Position numbers and translations under genes: made by a program | Shown: positions 1 through 11,100 of the stretch, in pieces | Layout: each line of letters opens with the position of its first letter | Position numbering within the stretch: the first letter of the stretch is position 1 | Notes under the pieces: generated by a model | Told to the model about the DNA's origin: nothing | Seen by the model: the letters and a program-made list of their open reading frames with translations, nothing else | Database searches by the model: none | Source of the DNA: Ichthyosporea sp. XGB-2017a | Taxonomy: Eukaryota > Opisthokonta > Ichthyosporea | NCBI GenBank assembly: GCA_002811675.1 | Contig: PDIM01010323.1 | Location: 1-64,000, forward strand | Direction: 5' to 3' | DNA length: 64,000 bases

Positions 1-26
1 AAGTTTACAACCACTGATATCGAACC

Positions 27-581
27 TTAAAGAAGGGAAACAGCAACCTCATACAGATTAAATTGCTTGTAAATTCTTAGGCTGTATTCGCCACGTTCTT
101 TGTATTTGAATAATGGAGCATCAAAGCTTTTCGGAAATGTTTCAATGCCCACATTACCTATGTGGATATGTCCCACAATCTGGCTACCTTTAGTATCGGG
201 ACCAACTGCACTGTCCATATAGCTGACTTTTAATTTGTCATTAGTAACTTTAGGACAGGAGTCAAGGCTGACATTTTCAACAACGCATTCGACAGGCGTT
301 TTCGGCTTAGAAATGTTACACCATTGATTAGGTATGGCATGATTTTTCTTGATCTCATACACACAATCAGAACTGCCTGACCTTTTAACAAACTTTTGAA
401 GCTGAATGCCTTTCTTTATACCGCTGCCAATCAAAAGTCCGGAGGACATGTCTGTCATTTCAACTTCCACAGCCTTGTCCTCATCGTGTGAAGGAATTGG
501 TTCGGCGGAGCCATGAAAGGAACCAGAAAAAGTGCACAAAGCACACAGAGCAAAAATGAAAACAACAGACTTCTTCGTCAT
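27..581 (-). CDS. small secreted four-cysteine protein, family unknown
   Basis: The 184-residue protein opens with a clear signal peptide (basic MTKK, then hydrophobic VVFIFALCALCTFSGS), so it is probably secreted or lumenal. The mature part has four cysteines in the contexts DCVYEI, WCNI, ECVV and SCPKV, and no membrane segment or anchor signal. I do not recognise the family. The same cysteine contexts recur in the broken copy at 2182-2720, so this belongs to a small local family. Single exon with an ATG start; the stop lies 27 bp from the window edge. The role is unknown. Confidence 0.6.
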   Translation of the reverse strand: MTKKSVVFIFALCALCTFSGSFHGSAEPIPSHDEDKAVEVEMTDMSSGLLIGSGIKKGIQLQKFVKRSGSSDCVYEIKKNHAIPNQWCNISKPKTPVECVVENVSLDSCPKVTNDKLKVSYMDSAVGPDTKGSQIVGHIHIGNVGIETFPKSFDAPLFKYKERGEYSLRIYKQFNLYEVAVSLL

Positions 582-2181
582 TGTGATCAGATAGTTGTTT
601 ATACTTTGAATAGATCTTGTACTTAATCCAAACGGACTGGTGATCAGAAAATGCTGAAAATAACTGTGGTAATTTTTTTGGATACGAGATTTCCTATTTT
701 CATGCTAACTGGCAGTCCTTTTATCGAGCGAGCTTGCGAGCGATTCCTCCTTACTGATCGACAATTTAAATACACTTTTAGGGCGTCCTCTGATTGGCTC
801 CTGGAATTTGCGATACTATCTATAGGCCTAAAGAAGAAAATGGCGAGCGAGCCGACCTTTAGGTCATTGCAATTTTACACAACGCTTAACATGGAAAGAG
901 ACTGCAAGTCAAATTCATGAGGTGAGTGACTTTTTCTTCACATAATAAACACTGGTCGTTGACCTAAGAATAAGCATCACAAGTGGACAGCGATCGGAAG
1001 AAGTTTGTTTTAGAAAATCGCTCCAATCACTTAACTCTTGCTTAAGATGGAAAAACATGCATAACACATCAGCACTCTCAAAGTTCATATTCCGGAAAAA
1101 GAGGGGGCATATTACATGTACATACTGTTGGTGGATATAATGTGATTTAGTATAGAATGAAGTCAGAAAGCAACATTTTCAGAATATGGGAATAAAAACA
1201 CTTTCATAAATGGCGGAGAATATTCCAATTTCAATAAAAAGAAGGAATATTCCCGAAACCCGTACCTCTGGTTTCAAACGTGTGTAAATGAAATATCTTG
1301 ACATAAAAGATTTCAAGTGCCTGCATACAAAATAGAGACACGGACAGTGAAGTCTACAGTCAGAATTTTGTCTAGTGAAATGCGATTGCTTCTTGCTTTG
1401 TTGTATGATGAACATTGTTTTTTATTTGGCAAAACAAGTCTTCTGAAAGACTTCTTGAGAGCCGAAGCACAACCCGCAAAAAGAAAAGAGTTGATGGCGG
1501 TGAATTGCGGAGAAATTTGGTCACTTAGTCATGTGAAAGAAATCCGAAATTAGAGTCCACTATATAAAGTAATACGTACTGCATAATATAAAGTAAATCT
1601 GTTGCGCAATAGATTCAGTTTTTAATTTGGTGAAATGAATTTTCAGAGTCGCTGGAGCTGTAACCAATTCGAATTGCATCACTGGAATAAAAAATAACCG
1701 CATACTATGCAATACTTCCCGTTCTTCGTTAAACTTCACGGGGTATATGACCAAGCTTCTGTGCACGAACTTAACAACTGAACGGTTCATATCTTCCTTC
1801 ACAGGGACCGAGTAGACGAAGCGCGACTTTCCTTTCGGGGAAAAGGAGCAATAGCGCGACCAAACATTAAACAACATTGCGAAGTCTTCTTCACCGACTG
1901 TTTTTGGAAACAAGCTTGGGAAAGGGTGTTTGCTTTTGGTGGAAGTTGGAACGACTTAAATGCGCTGTCTTTTGGAATCTTCTGGTCAAATAAAATTTGA
2001 AGCTAATTGCCAGGGGGGTTTCACTACTGATTTGCCAACCGTCTTTTAAGTATATAAAGAAGGATATTGTATTCAACTGAACATGTGATTCCAAACTAAG
2101 AGCTGTTTTTGCTATTTCCATTTTTCTCTCTCAACTGAAGATCTGTTGAATCTAAGCCAAGAAAAGTGTAATTCCTTGAAT
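582..2181. other. gene-poor spacer between the two secreted-protein copies
   Basis: No convincing gene is visible. The open frames on both strands are short. The longest, on the minus strand at 1560-1913, has no ATG at its 5' end. Around 741-876 the sequence resembles part of the inverted-repeat element near 32 kb (see the repeat entry). An ATTGG (inverted CCAAT) box occurs near 790. Confidence 0.5.
741..876 (+). repeat. fragment related to the 32 kb inverted-repeat element
   Basis: Two short blocks match the interior of the element at 31992-32530 in the same order. One is GCGATTCCTCCTTACTG (GCGATACCTCCTTACTG near 32212). The other is a CCTAAAGAA stretch followed by GCGAGCGAGCCGACCTTT (near 32240-32272). 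The spacing is longer here than at 32 kb. This looks like a diverged relic of the same dispersed family, though a shared promoter element cannot be excluded. Confidence 0.4.
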
Positions 2182-2720
2182 ATGACATTAAGAGTCGTTC
2201 TACTTGCTGTTGTTTTGTGTAGTTCTCTGGGCTCTTTTCTCTGTTTGGGTCAACCAGTGTCTTCTGCAGAGGAAAGTTATGCTGGAAATGCCCAAATGAG
2301 TACTCCAAATGTCCAAGACAATATTACAGAAATAGAGTTGCAGCAGGAAGTATCACAAGATAACCAGAACATTAGAAGTATTGCAACTAAAGTATGGACC
2401 GCACTGCGTTTTAACGTTCTCACGTACCAAAGAGTCGGATGATACAATATGTGCATCGTCTCTTGGTCAAAAGACAACTTGCTTTATCTATTTAGATTCG
2501 AAGGTGGAAGGATGTCCTGTTTTTGCGAAACACAAGGTCAGCGTTGAATTAACACACAGTGAAGGAGCATACTGGTAATACGCTGTCGGGTGTGCAAATT
2601 AAGGACTTTCCAACCGCATTCGCTTCCAAAGTAAAAATAACAGAAAAGCATGGAGAAAGAAAGATAAGTCTTGAACGTAATTTTAAAGGTTATATCTTCC
2701 ATGGTTACCAATATAGCTAA
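2182..2720 (+). pseudogene. frame-broken paralogue of the secreted four-cysteine protein
   Basis: The ATG at 2182 starts a signal peptide (MTLRVVLLAVVLCSS). Similarity to the protein at 27-581 then continues across all three forward frames. Frame 1 covers the N-terminus to about 2380. Frame 2 to 2578 carries the contexts HCVLTF, ICAS, TCFI and GCPVFAKHKVSV. Frame 3 to the stop at 2718-2720 carries QIKDFPTAFA and EKHGERKISL. These match DCVYEI, WCNI, ECVV, SCPKVTNDKLKVS, GIETFPKSFD and KERGEYSLRI in the intact gene. At least two frame changes are needed, and no plausible introns span them. It is either a decayed duplicate or a gene damaged by assembly indels. Confidence 0.6.
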
Positions 2721-3040
2721 ACGGTCCTTACAAGAGCAAAAAAGCAACAGAATTTACTCCAGAATATCCCTTGCTGCAGCAGTTACCTTGCAGATAAGGA
2801 GAAAATGAAACTTGCGTTTCAAGTATTTCAACAAACCCAGGGTAAGGAAATAAACTTCAGGATCCCGACCTCATCCATTTGCAGAGGGTGTCCACAAGTC
2901 GCATGTTTTGCCTTTCTTTTATCCATAATACCAGCAGAACCTGTTGGATAAAAAGAATAAGGTTGGACAGCTATGGAAATCGTTGCATTCGAGAACAATA
3001 GATAAAAGAAGGCTTCGCGAACAACCGTATTCCTTCTTAG

Positions 3041-3412
3041 AACTCCTTGCGACTATACAAATACAAACACAACGCAAGTGCACGAAAGAAATCGTTCACA
3101 CTCACTGACGAACAAGCCATCGCGCTCTTCACCTCCCCATGCCACTATTGCGGGTACTCGGCTCTCCCTGAATGCTGTAACGGTATCGATCGTGTAGACA
3201 ACTCGGGCCCATACTCACCAGACAACAGTGTATCTTGTTGCTCTATTTGCAATCGTGCTAAAGGGGCTAAACATGTCGACGAGTTTATGGGTATTTTGAA
3301 ATACTATCGAATTTCTTATGCATCGTATAATGGATCCTGTAAATTTCAAACACATACGGGAAATGATATCAACAACAACAATGAGAGTCCCATCGATAGC
3401 AAAGACACATAG
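3041..3412 (+). CDS. HNH endonuclease-like domain ORF, no ATG start
   Basis: The frame opens just after a TAG at 3038 and has no ATG before the domain. It encodes a small HNH-type nuclease fold: CHYCG, then GIDRVDNSGPYSPDNSV, then CCSICNRAKGA. This matches the CxxC ... GIDRVDN..GY..DN ... CCxxCNxaK signature of zinc-binding HNH nucleases found in phages, bacteria and large DNA viruses. The upstream SARKKSFTLTDEQA segment also fits that family. A splice-acceptor-like tract (TTCCTTCTTAG) sits directly before 3041, so it may be a 3' exon; I could not find a convincing first exon. It could equally be a domain remnant of a mobile or transferred gene. Confidence 0.5.
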   Translation, partial: NSLRLYKYKHNASARKKSFTLTDEQAIALFTSPCHYCGYSALPECCNGIDRVDNSGPYSPDNSVSCCSICNRAKGAKHVDEFMGILKYYRISYASYNGSCKFQTHTGNDINNNNESPIDSKDT

Positions 3413-4246
3413 TTATATTGTTGTCATATGCTGAAAGGGTAATAGCATAGATTGATCGAAACATCAAGTGATTCTTCAGCTGAACGAGGACTGAAGTGGG
3501 TGAGTGAGTGAGTGAGTGAAGGGACTTGAGTTCAATTCAAGGATATAAACTGGATCTGGAAACTCGCCTTTGCTATGGAAACTCTCTTTTGTTATCCCTT
3601 TGTTTTTCTTTTTTTGACAGCTTGTGTTTTACTAAAACAGTTTACGTTGAAATATATTATCGATAAAGACACGATCAGCTATTAGATCTTGATAACGGAT
3701 ACGCAGCCACATACTGAACTGGGAACTCGGCCGTATTCCTTTTCTTCGCCATTTTCCCCACGAACAGCATGATATCAAGCACTAAGCCTTCTTCTTTTTT
3801 TTTTTGCTTTAGCGGTTCTCCCTATCAGTACTTTTTCAATCCCGTTACAGTCAATACGTTCACAAGAGCAAGTGTTTTTACAACATATTTTTCCTGTTTC
3901 AGGGTCAAAAGATCCCATTTAGGAGTATATTCTTACATGTTCCTGCCCAAAGTCTCCACTTCCAGGAAAACCAGTGTTTGATATCCACCTATGTCCAACC
4001 ATTTATGTTCACACTTCTGGGGATCTTGGAATACAGACTACCACACAACACTACACAACCCTCGAATGCTCTGTAGTATGTGAGGATCACTCTGAAACCA
4101 AATTCCTTATCTATAGGGGCTTAACTATAGGAAGTTGTCACAAAGCGCCTTCTGTAGAGGTTCTGTAATTTTCTGAAAGGAGTGGGAAAATACGCGTTTT
4201 TTTAACCATATTTGGTAATATTTGATGTGTCAAAAAGTGTCCCGTA

Positions 4247-4321
<75 letters not shown>

Positions 4322-4605
4322 CGATAATAAAATTTTTTAATTTTATGCCTCTTATATAATATATAATTTAGCCCTTCATGCGCACACTTAGCTGTGGTAT
4401 AATATGGTGCTCTAGCAAAGCAAATCCTGAAAGTGCCATGTACATAGTGAAGTTGAAAAGCAACCTGCTTGGTAGGGATTAGAAATAGAAAAAAGGTGGG
4501 TAGGGCCAAGAAGCAACTAACAGCATTTATTATAAGGACTTGAGAACAAGCCAATGGAACAAATTTGACATTTTGGTAGAGGTTAAGTGAAATCCTTTGG
4601 CGGAT
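3413..4605. other. spacer with simple repeats and a long poly-T tract
   Basis: No gene is recognised. It contains a (GAGT)n run near 3498-3521 and a T-tract of about 70 bases at 4251-4321, broken once near 4290. The last few hundred bases should hold the promoter and 5' UTR of the WASH gene. Confidence 0.55.
4251..4321. repeat. poly(T) low-complexity tract
   Basis: About 70 bases are almost pure T, interrupted only by ATA near 4290-4292. It could be a simple homopolymer expansion. No retroposed gene body or target-site duplication is evident beside it. Confidence 0.85.
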
Positions 4606-6201
4606 ATGACTTTACAAGTGAAGTATGTATTTCCCTTCTTAAGGGAAAGCGACTCTGTTCAGCAGATTTGTGATTGCCTGCAACAACTCAACGTACTTAC
4701 AAATAATGTGAATCAGAACTTCAATACAAAGCTAAAGCTGTATATAACAAAACTTTCTGAAATTGAAACAAGATTATTAAAATGTAAGGAGATCATAAGG
4801 CATATGAGTGGGATTGGGGCTCATACCATATATTCATCTTCAAAGCTCCCAAATGGACATGATTTGCTAGAGGCTCAAAACTTTTTTGCTGACATTACGC
4901 GATTATATGAAAGCACTGTAAGGGAAATGATTGCTGCATGTCCAGATCTTTCAGACGGATTGTATAGCGCTCAAGAATCAGTCGAATTTAGCCCGACGGT
5001 CAATATGACCAGTATCACCAAAACGCGGACAGATATTGATACACATGATTGTGTAGCTGCTGTCTGCAGTAATTCTGTATTTCAGCACGCCAGTCTCGAA
5101 GATTTGGAAGAAGGGGGAATAGGCCCCTTGGGCGAGAATATTTCTCAAGCAGGGAGTCTTATTATCTTTAATACTTCAGAGAATGTCTACATGAGGCCAG
5201 GTCAAAAGTACAGGTTCGTAGATGTCCTTAGAGGAGGTGAAGAAGACTTGAATTGTAATGCGGAATTGAATGTGGAAGATGGTGGTATTGATGAGGCCCC
5301 TCAGTCAATATTACTTCGAGAGGAGATTGGGCGATCTGATCATGTTGATGCTTTGTCATTTAATCCTAAAATGGGAGATGTTCCCTCAATTACAGTACCT
5401 ATGGTTCTCCCAACCCTCCCGGGGGTTGCCCAACTGCAACAAGGAACAGACGGTAAAAATGAAGGAGGCAATCTCAATGACACTTCTGAAAACGACGTTG
5501 GATCAATAGCTCCATCTGTTGTGCGACGCACTCAGATGCCCCCTCTGCCTGTTGTTGCAGAAACTGCAAACGCGAAGGAACCCGAGAAATCCAGGAAAGA
5601 GGATCCATCACCTGACCTGCTGAATGATAAACCTGAGACCAACGTAACCGTTAGTGGACCTCCCCATGAAGTAAATTCTTCTCTAGGCCCGCCACAACCA
5701 CCACCTCCTCCTCCTCCCCCTCCTCCTCCTCCTCCTCCTCCTCCTCTTCCGCCAGTAAGTGGCCTACCTGAAAATCAGAAAGAGCATGAAAAGTTAACTT
5801 CCTCTTCCATGCCTGACTTATCGGATAAAGAGCGGCGAGGTGCTGTGAACGACCATGCAACTTACCCGGCCCGCGATTCGCTTTTGGAAGCTATTAGAGC
5901 AGCTGGTGGCGCTAGCAAAGCACCTCTGAGAAGCGCAAAAGAACGAAAATTAAAAGGACAGCTTCAGGCTAGACAAGAAAAGGAAGATCATAAAAATGAT
6001 ACTGGATCCAATGGGGATGTTATGAGCGATTTACTAAAGACTTTGAAAATGAGAAGAAAGGTTATTGCTGAAGATAGTTCTGGACCGAACTCCGAAAAGC
6101 CTGTGTCTACGGCAGATAATATGTCCAAACTCATACCACCTCCCCCTGTGCGAAACCGAAAAACATCGCAAGCATCAGAGGGCAGCGACTGGGATCCATG
6201 A
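4606..6201 (+). CDS. WASH1: WASH complex subunit 1 (Arp2/3 activator)
   Basis: WASH drives Arp2/3-dependent branched actin on endosomes during cargo sorting. The chosen ATG at 4606 gives MTLQVKYVFPFL, close to the WASH N-terminus. The WAHD1 region (about residues 1-215) includes AVQQM-like SVQQICDCLQQL and the LIIFNTSENVYM...YRFVDVL block typical of WASH. A long polyproline run follows (about residues 361-384). The C-terminus has a WH2-like LLEAIRAAGG...LR, a connector (DLLKTLKMRRKVI) and a terminal acidic SDWDP, i.e. a complete VCA module. Length is about 531 aa, near the usual 465-500. Single exon. AATAAA lies at 6268. It converges on the gene at 6392, leaving 190 bp between stops. Confidence 0.9.
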   Translation: MTLQVKYVFPFLRESDSVQQICDCLQQLNVLTNNVNQNFNTKLKLYITKLSEIETRLLKCKEIIRHMSGIGAHTIYSSSKLPNGHDLLEAQNFFADITRLYESTVREMIAACPDLSDGLYSAQESVEFSPTVNMTSITKTRTDIDTHDCVAAVCSNSVFQHASLEDLEEGGIGPLGENISQAGSLIIFNTSENVYMRPGQKYRFVDVLRGGEEDLNCNAELNVEDGGIDEAPQSILLREEIGRSDHVDALSFNPKMGDVPSITVPMVLPTLPGVAQLQQGTDGKNEGGNLNDTSENDVGSIAPSVVRRTQMPPLPVVAETANAKEPEKSRKEDPSPDLLNDKPETNVTVSGPPHEVNSSLGPPQPPPPPPPPPPPPPPPPLPPVSGLPENQKEHEKLTSSSMPDLSDKERRGAVNDHATYPARDSLLEAIRAAGGASKAPLRSAKERKLKGQLQARQEKEDHKNDTGSNGDVMSDLLKTLKMRRKVIAEDSSGPNSEKPVSTADNMSKLIPPPPVRNRKTSQASEGSDWDP

Positions 6202-6391
6202 ACTTTCTTTTGAAAAGAAAAGTTGCAATCTGTTTTGTACAAAACGTTTGTATATACTCAAAAACGAAATAAACCGCAGAACAAAATGAACAGTTGGCAC
6301 AAATTCAAAATTCGTGCCTATTCCAGTTTATTTGTTACCAAGCTAATCCCTGCCCTGGATGGGCTAAAAATAAATTCACTGGCAAGCGAAC

Positions 6392-6868
6392 TTATTTGGC
6401 TTCCAAAGGCTTAGATGGCAATGGGCGGAATCCAACGGCTTCAAGCATAAACGGATCTTCGGCACCGGGGTTATTGTTATCACCCTCTGTAATCTTTGGA
6501 TACTTTGCTTTAGGATCAGCATCAACAATGCCTTCAAATGCAATGACATGATCAGTCGCAGTTTCAGCACTATCCCATTTATAGCAACAGATTTTATCTT
6601 CAGCATCAAAGTATGAAGTTAATTTCATGTCATCTTTCAAGAACGCATAGTCTGTGTCTTCAAATCGATGCTCAACTTTTTGGCCTTTGGGAACAGTCCA
6701 TCCCATCACATCTTGAACAATAATATTCATATCCATAAATTTAGATTCCAATGGAAGTTGGACTCTACGCCACACAAGCTTCCTTAACGCACCCTTGGAG
6801 CGTTTCTTTTTGTAAGTTCTCAACTTATCAATGCAGATGTGGAACTGAAGAACCTGAGTAACAGTCAT
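6392..6868 (-). CDS. pRiA4b ORF-3-like domain protein
   Basis: This 158-residue protein carries the hallmarks of the bacterial plasmid pRiA4b ORF-3 family (also seen as passenger proteins of some insertion elements). These are LVWRRVQLP (about 32-40), VQDVMGW (about 52-58), an aromatic-rich beta block YKWDSAETATDHVIAFEGI, and YPKITEGDNNNPGAED, matching the family's YP.C..G....P.ED region. The biochemical role of the family is unknown. Eukaryotic members exist but are patchy, so past transfer is plausible. Single exon with ATG start. It converges on WASH and lies head-to-head with the receptor cyclase across 1.3 kb. Confidence 0.65.
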   Translation of the reverse strand: MTVTQVLQFHICIDKLRTYKKKRSKGALRKLVWRRVQLPLESKFMDMNIIVQDVMGWTVPKGQKVEHRFEDTDYAFLKDDMKLTSYFDAEDKICCYKWDSAETATDHVIAFEGIVDADPKAKYPKITEGDNNNPGAEDPFMLEAVGFRPLPSKPLEAK

Positions 6869-8188
6869 TGTATTATAAAGAGAAGGTTAGCAAGCACAAG
6901 CAAAAATATGTATATCAAAGTAAAACGCACTTTAAATGCCAAGTCTAAGAAAACAAAATTTAATCCAACAGATTTACAACTTTCAAATCAGATGGTCCTT
7001 AGTGCGGATACAAATCTATGCGACTGGAGAGAAAGAGTGGGGAGAGAGCGTGGTGCGGGCCCTGGCAAAGGTAGTCATTGCTCAAGCCACATGGCATAGG
7101 AACTGCATACAAACAAACAAAAGAAGAGCCCAACTCTGATATTAATATGTACCAAACAAACCAAACAAACACTTCATTAATGCATGGTGTGACAATATTG
7201 GAGGAGTCAAGAGGTACAGGCCACAAACACAAACAAGAATTGTGCACAAACAAACTGCATGGCTCCCGTACTGCGCCATCTCTGCAGACCGCGAGCACAT
7301 ACAAAACTTAAAAATTAGCACAAACAAATTTGTGCAGAAGAGAAAGCCGCAAAAATTGGGGCTGCATGATATTGTAACTCGTTTCCTCGCCCCTCGCGGG
7401 TTTACGCTCGGATTTGCATGCAGGCAACATGCAGAGCTTTGATTCCTGAACCGGCTGATCTTGCCCGCTGCAGCAGCCTGCAGGCCTAGCTAGGAAGGGT
7501 GCGGGCAAGAAAATAATTCCACCCGTAAAATGTAAATCGTGATCGACCTCCTTATAATTATAATAATCATCATGTACAGCTATGTACGTAGTTGCTACAT
7601 AGTTACTGTACTAGTGTTTTTTGTTTGAGACAGCAACGGCGCGCGCATGACCCCATCTGATCGACTGTGGGCTGCCGTCGAATGCCGTCAGCGGTGGAGT
7701 TGATTTTGATAATTCTGATCGTCGCATGGCCACATGTACATCATGAGCTGATCAGTCTGCAGAATTTAGGGTAGGGTTAGGGTTGGCGACTTTCAGCACG
7801 ATCCACCAGGGGATCAATAGCTGCACATCGAATGGATCGAAATTCATGGACAGAAAAGTAAAAACTTCCCATATATATAATTAACTTGTATTCACTTTTA
7901 CCAAATAAAGCATTAATTAAGAGTCCCAATAAATAATAATTTTATAAATAATAAATAGTTTCTCTAAATTACCTGCAGCTATGGTCGACCAGAACGTAAA
8001 TAGCTAGCTGTGTGTGCATATTACTTCAACGTCAGCTTTATATATTTAACCGACATCTGCAGAAGAACTGGGCGTTGAGATTTAGATGAACATCTTGCTC
8101 TTGCAACCCTAGCAACCAGAATATAGAGTGAATGGATTCCTTTTGAAAACACGTCCAGGGAAAAGAACTTGAACGGATAGTACAAGAA
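6869..8188. other. long divergent intergenic region
   Basis: No gene is recognised. Near 7110-7330 the word ACAAACAAA recurs several times. A telomere-like AGGGTTAGGG lies at 7773-7782. The region separates two divergently transcribed genes and probably holds both promoters. The remaining open frames are short and unsupported. Confidence 0.5.
7773..7782 (+). promoter_or_regulatory. AGGGTTAGGG telomere-like motif upstream of the receptor cyclase
   Basis: An exact AGGGTTAGGG sits about 400 bp before the cyclase ATG, extended on the left by another AGGGT. The same decamer recurs in two other divergent intergenic regions of this window, at 51765-51774 and 60368-60377. A promoter role is inference. 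Confidence 0.35.
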
Positions 8189-11100
8189 ATGCCGGCCATA
8201 ATGGGCAAACGTCGCATGAAATTTTTTTTTGCCATCGTGGCCACAATAGCTTTTTGTATTGTGGCTATAAGCGCAAAGACGATAGTACGTGTAGGAATAT
8301 TTGAAGACGTACCAAGCCCTATCAAATATGGCGCAGCAATAAGAGCTTATGATGACGCAACCTACGAGTTCCACTTTTATGGACTCCAATCAGGTATAGA
8401 AGCACTGAGGAAGCTTGAAAGAGGTGATCTTGAATTTACTCTTATTGGTTCTTCCCCGTATAGTCAAGCCGTGTACAGAGGAATGGAAGTGACTTGTTTT
8501 GCTGTTGAATTGTTTCTGGGACAGATGGAGGGAGCAATTATCAAAACTTCTTCTGGAGTTATTAGTCCCCTAGATTTTAAACGCAAGGACAAACCAAAAT
8601 TCAAGATGGCTACACCTCAAGGGTCAACTGCACATTTGCACGCTTTGTACGGTTTTCACATCTTTAGTGTCAACGTTTTTGACGATGTTGAACTTGTCTT
8701 TGCCCAGCCAGGAGATCTTGGTGGTCTCTGGGATTCCGGTGCAATTGATGGCATGTATGTATGGGATCCAGCTAGAGGAACCGCATTGGCAAACGGTGGA
8801 AAAGAAATATATGCCTCTGACTTGATGGGCAGATACGGAAGCATTAATAGCAATGTTTTCATAACTACCAAAACCTACATGGCTAATAACAAGGCTGCCA
8901 TACAAAGGTTTATGAATGTGCAAGGTATACTGGACGAACACTTTTTGGAAACTACTAGTGTGTCCCTTTACAACCCTAATGGGGCTAATTTTAATGCTGC
9001 CATCTTGATGATGAAAGGCGTTAATGGTCTCACTGATCCAGGACACCCTTACGGGCTCACTCCAGAGCTCATGGGCAGTATTCGAAGCTTTGGTGTTCAG
9101 ACAAGAGCAAATAATCTTCTCCATTTACAGAATGATTTGAAAACGACAGTAGAGCAGACAGGAGCCTTTCTCGAAGCCCAGAAAATCCTTGCAACTCGAA
9201 GCTCCACTCTTAACCCTCAAGATTTTATCGACACTACGGTCCTACAAAGTGCTATCAGTAGCAATTCAGAGACATACGCTGGCTTAACGACCACTGCCTA
9301 TACCGTAACTGCAACTACATCAGCCGAAACTTGTACGGGATCAACAACTAAGTCAGTTACTGCAGCTTCCCAAACACATCAGGTATTTGGCAATGTAGAC
9401 ACCACCAAAACCTGCACGTTTGTTTTTAAGCCTACTAGTGCATCTGATGTTGTTATTCTAGAATGGTCTCAATTTAACCTGGAAAATGAAGGAGTGGTTG
9501 TATATGCTGGTGAAGGAACGTCTGGCAATGTTTTAATGGCTCACACTGGTGGCCAGCTTCCTCCTAAACTTGCCTACCCAGGAACTGTAACAATGACAGT
9601 GGCACTGTTGGCCAATGGTGTATTCACCCGATATATTGGCTTTGGAACCTTTGGCGAAGCTGTTCTTCAAGGACTAACTATGACATATAAAACGGGAACA
9701 GTGTGTACCAGCGACACAGACTGTGGTACTGGTACCTGTTCAAATGGAATGTGCTCATGTCCAGAAGGATATAGTGGTGCCGCATGCTCAAAGAAATATT
9801 GTGGAGGAACTCGGGAATACACTGCGAGTACAGGTACCTTTAAGCTTACGCCGTCTACAGCCGACAAATACCCCGGGGCTACGAGATGTTCCTTTCAAGT
9901 GAAGCCAACAGGAGCGAAAATGATTACGTTGACATTTTCAAATATTGACATTGAAACGGGCTACGATGCTCTTACAATAAGCTCTGTCAGTGGTGGAACG
10001 GCATCTGTTGTACAAAGTATCAATGCAGTACCAGCCGATGGCTCGGCAGTTATTGTCCAAGTAAATACTGAGCAACTTAACGTCGACTTTGTAGCAAGCT
10101 TTGTTGGCAATCGAGTTGGAGCCACAGTTTCGTACACAAGCGCTACTTCCACTTCTTGTACGGCTTCAAATTGCGTAAATGGCGGCTCATGTACAGGTAC
10201 AACATGTACTTGCCCTCCAGGCTACTACGGGGAAGGATGCTACTCAAGTAACTGCTTAGCAGACAGTGGAACATCAACATCTTACACCGGTAGTATACTA
10301 AGTAATGGAGGACAATACTACTCGACCATCAGTACTAATTGTGTGTGGAAGTTTAACCCGCCTACATCAAGAGCAGATCTGCCGGATACACCAGCCTTAA
10401 CAGGAATGACATTTAATATCCATAAGCTAGATCTTGAAGTCGGAGGAGACCCTCTAACTATTACTGGACTGGATGCAAATGGAGCTGTTGCTGAGACTAA
10501 AGTTATTCAGATGACTGCAAACGACTGCACCACAGACGAAAATTGTAATTTGCATGGTACGTGCACGAAAAGCACTGTAGTTGGAGCCTCTTCCTTCTGT
10601 ACATGCGAAGCCAATTGGTACAATGGACAATGCAATCAGGCAGGCTCTTTTACAGTTGCTGGTACAACATTTACAGTTAATTTTGGACTCGATTTGAACA
10701 ACCAAGGCAAAAATTTAGAGGGATTTAACATGACATACGCTGCTGTATATCCATGTCCAAATAATTGTTCCAGTCACGGTACGTGCGTAGCTGGTGTATG
10801 CAATTGTGAAAGTGGATTTGAAGGAGCAAGCTGCACTGCGTCTTCAAGCTCTAGCAACCTTATAGTTATCATTGCTGCTGCTGCAGGGGGTGGTGTGGCT
10901 TTAATAATTCTTATTGTAGTAATTGTCTGGTACAGACGCAAGAAAGCTTATGAGAATGAATTGCTAAACATGAGCTGGAGAATCAGTTATGAAGACCTAA
11001 GTATTGTAGGAAATACGAAGTCAAGGTCTATGGGATCTCGACTGAATGCTTCTACAACATCAAATACCACCCAAGACTCTGGTAAATCTGTCGGTGCTAA

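Noticed and set aside
27-581. FKBP-type peptidyl-prolyl isomerase for the secreted four-cysteine protein
   Set aside because: DSCPKVTNDKLKVSYM looks a little like the start of an FKBP domain, but the active-site aromatic and Asp residues and the GW(D/E)xGL segment are absent, and the broken paralogue does not restore them.
1560-1913. Minus-strand coding frame of 117 codons
   Set aside because: It begins with TTG, has no ATG near the 5' end, no recognisable domain and no clear splice partner. It could be an exon fragment, but there is not enough to annotate it.
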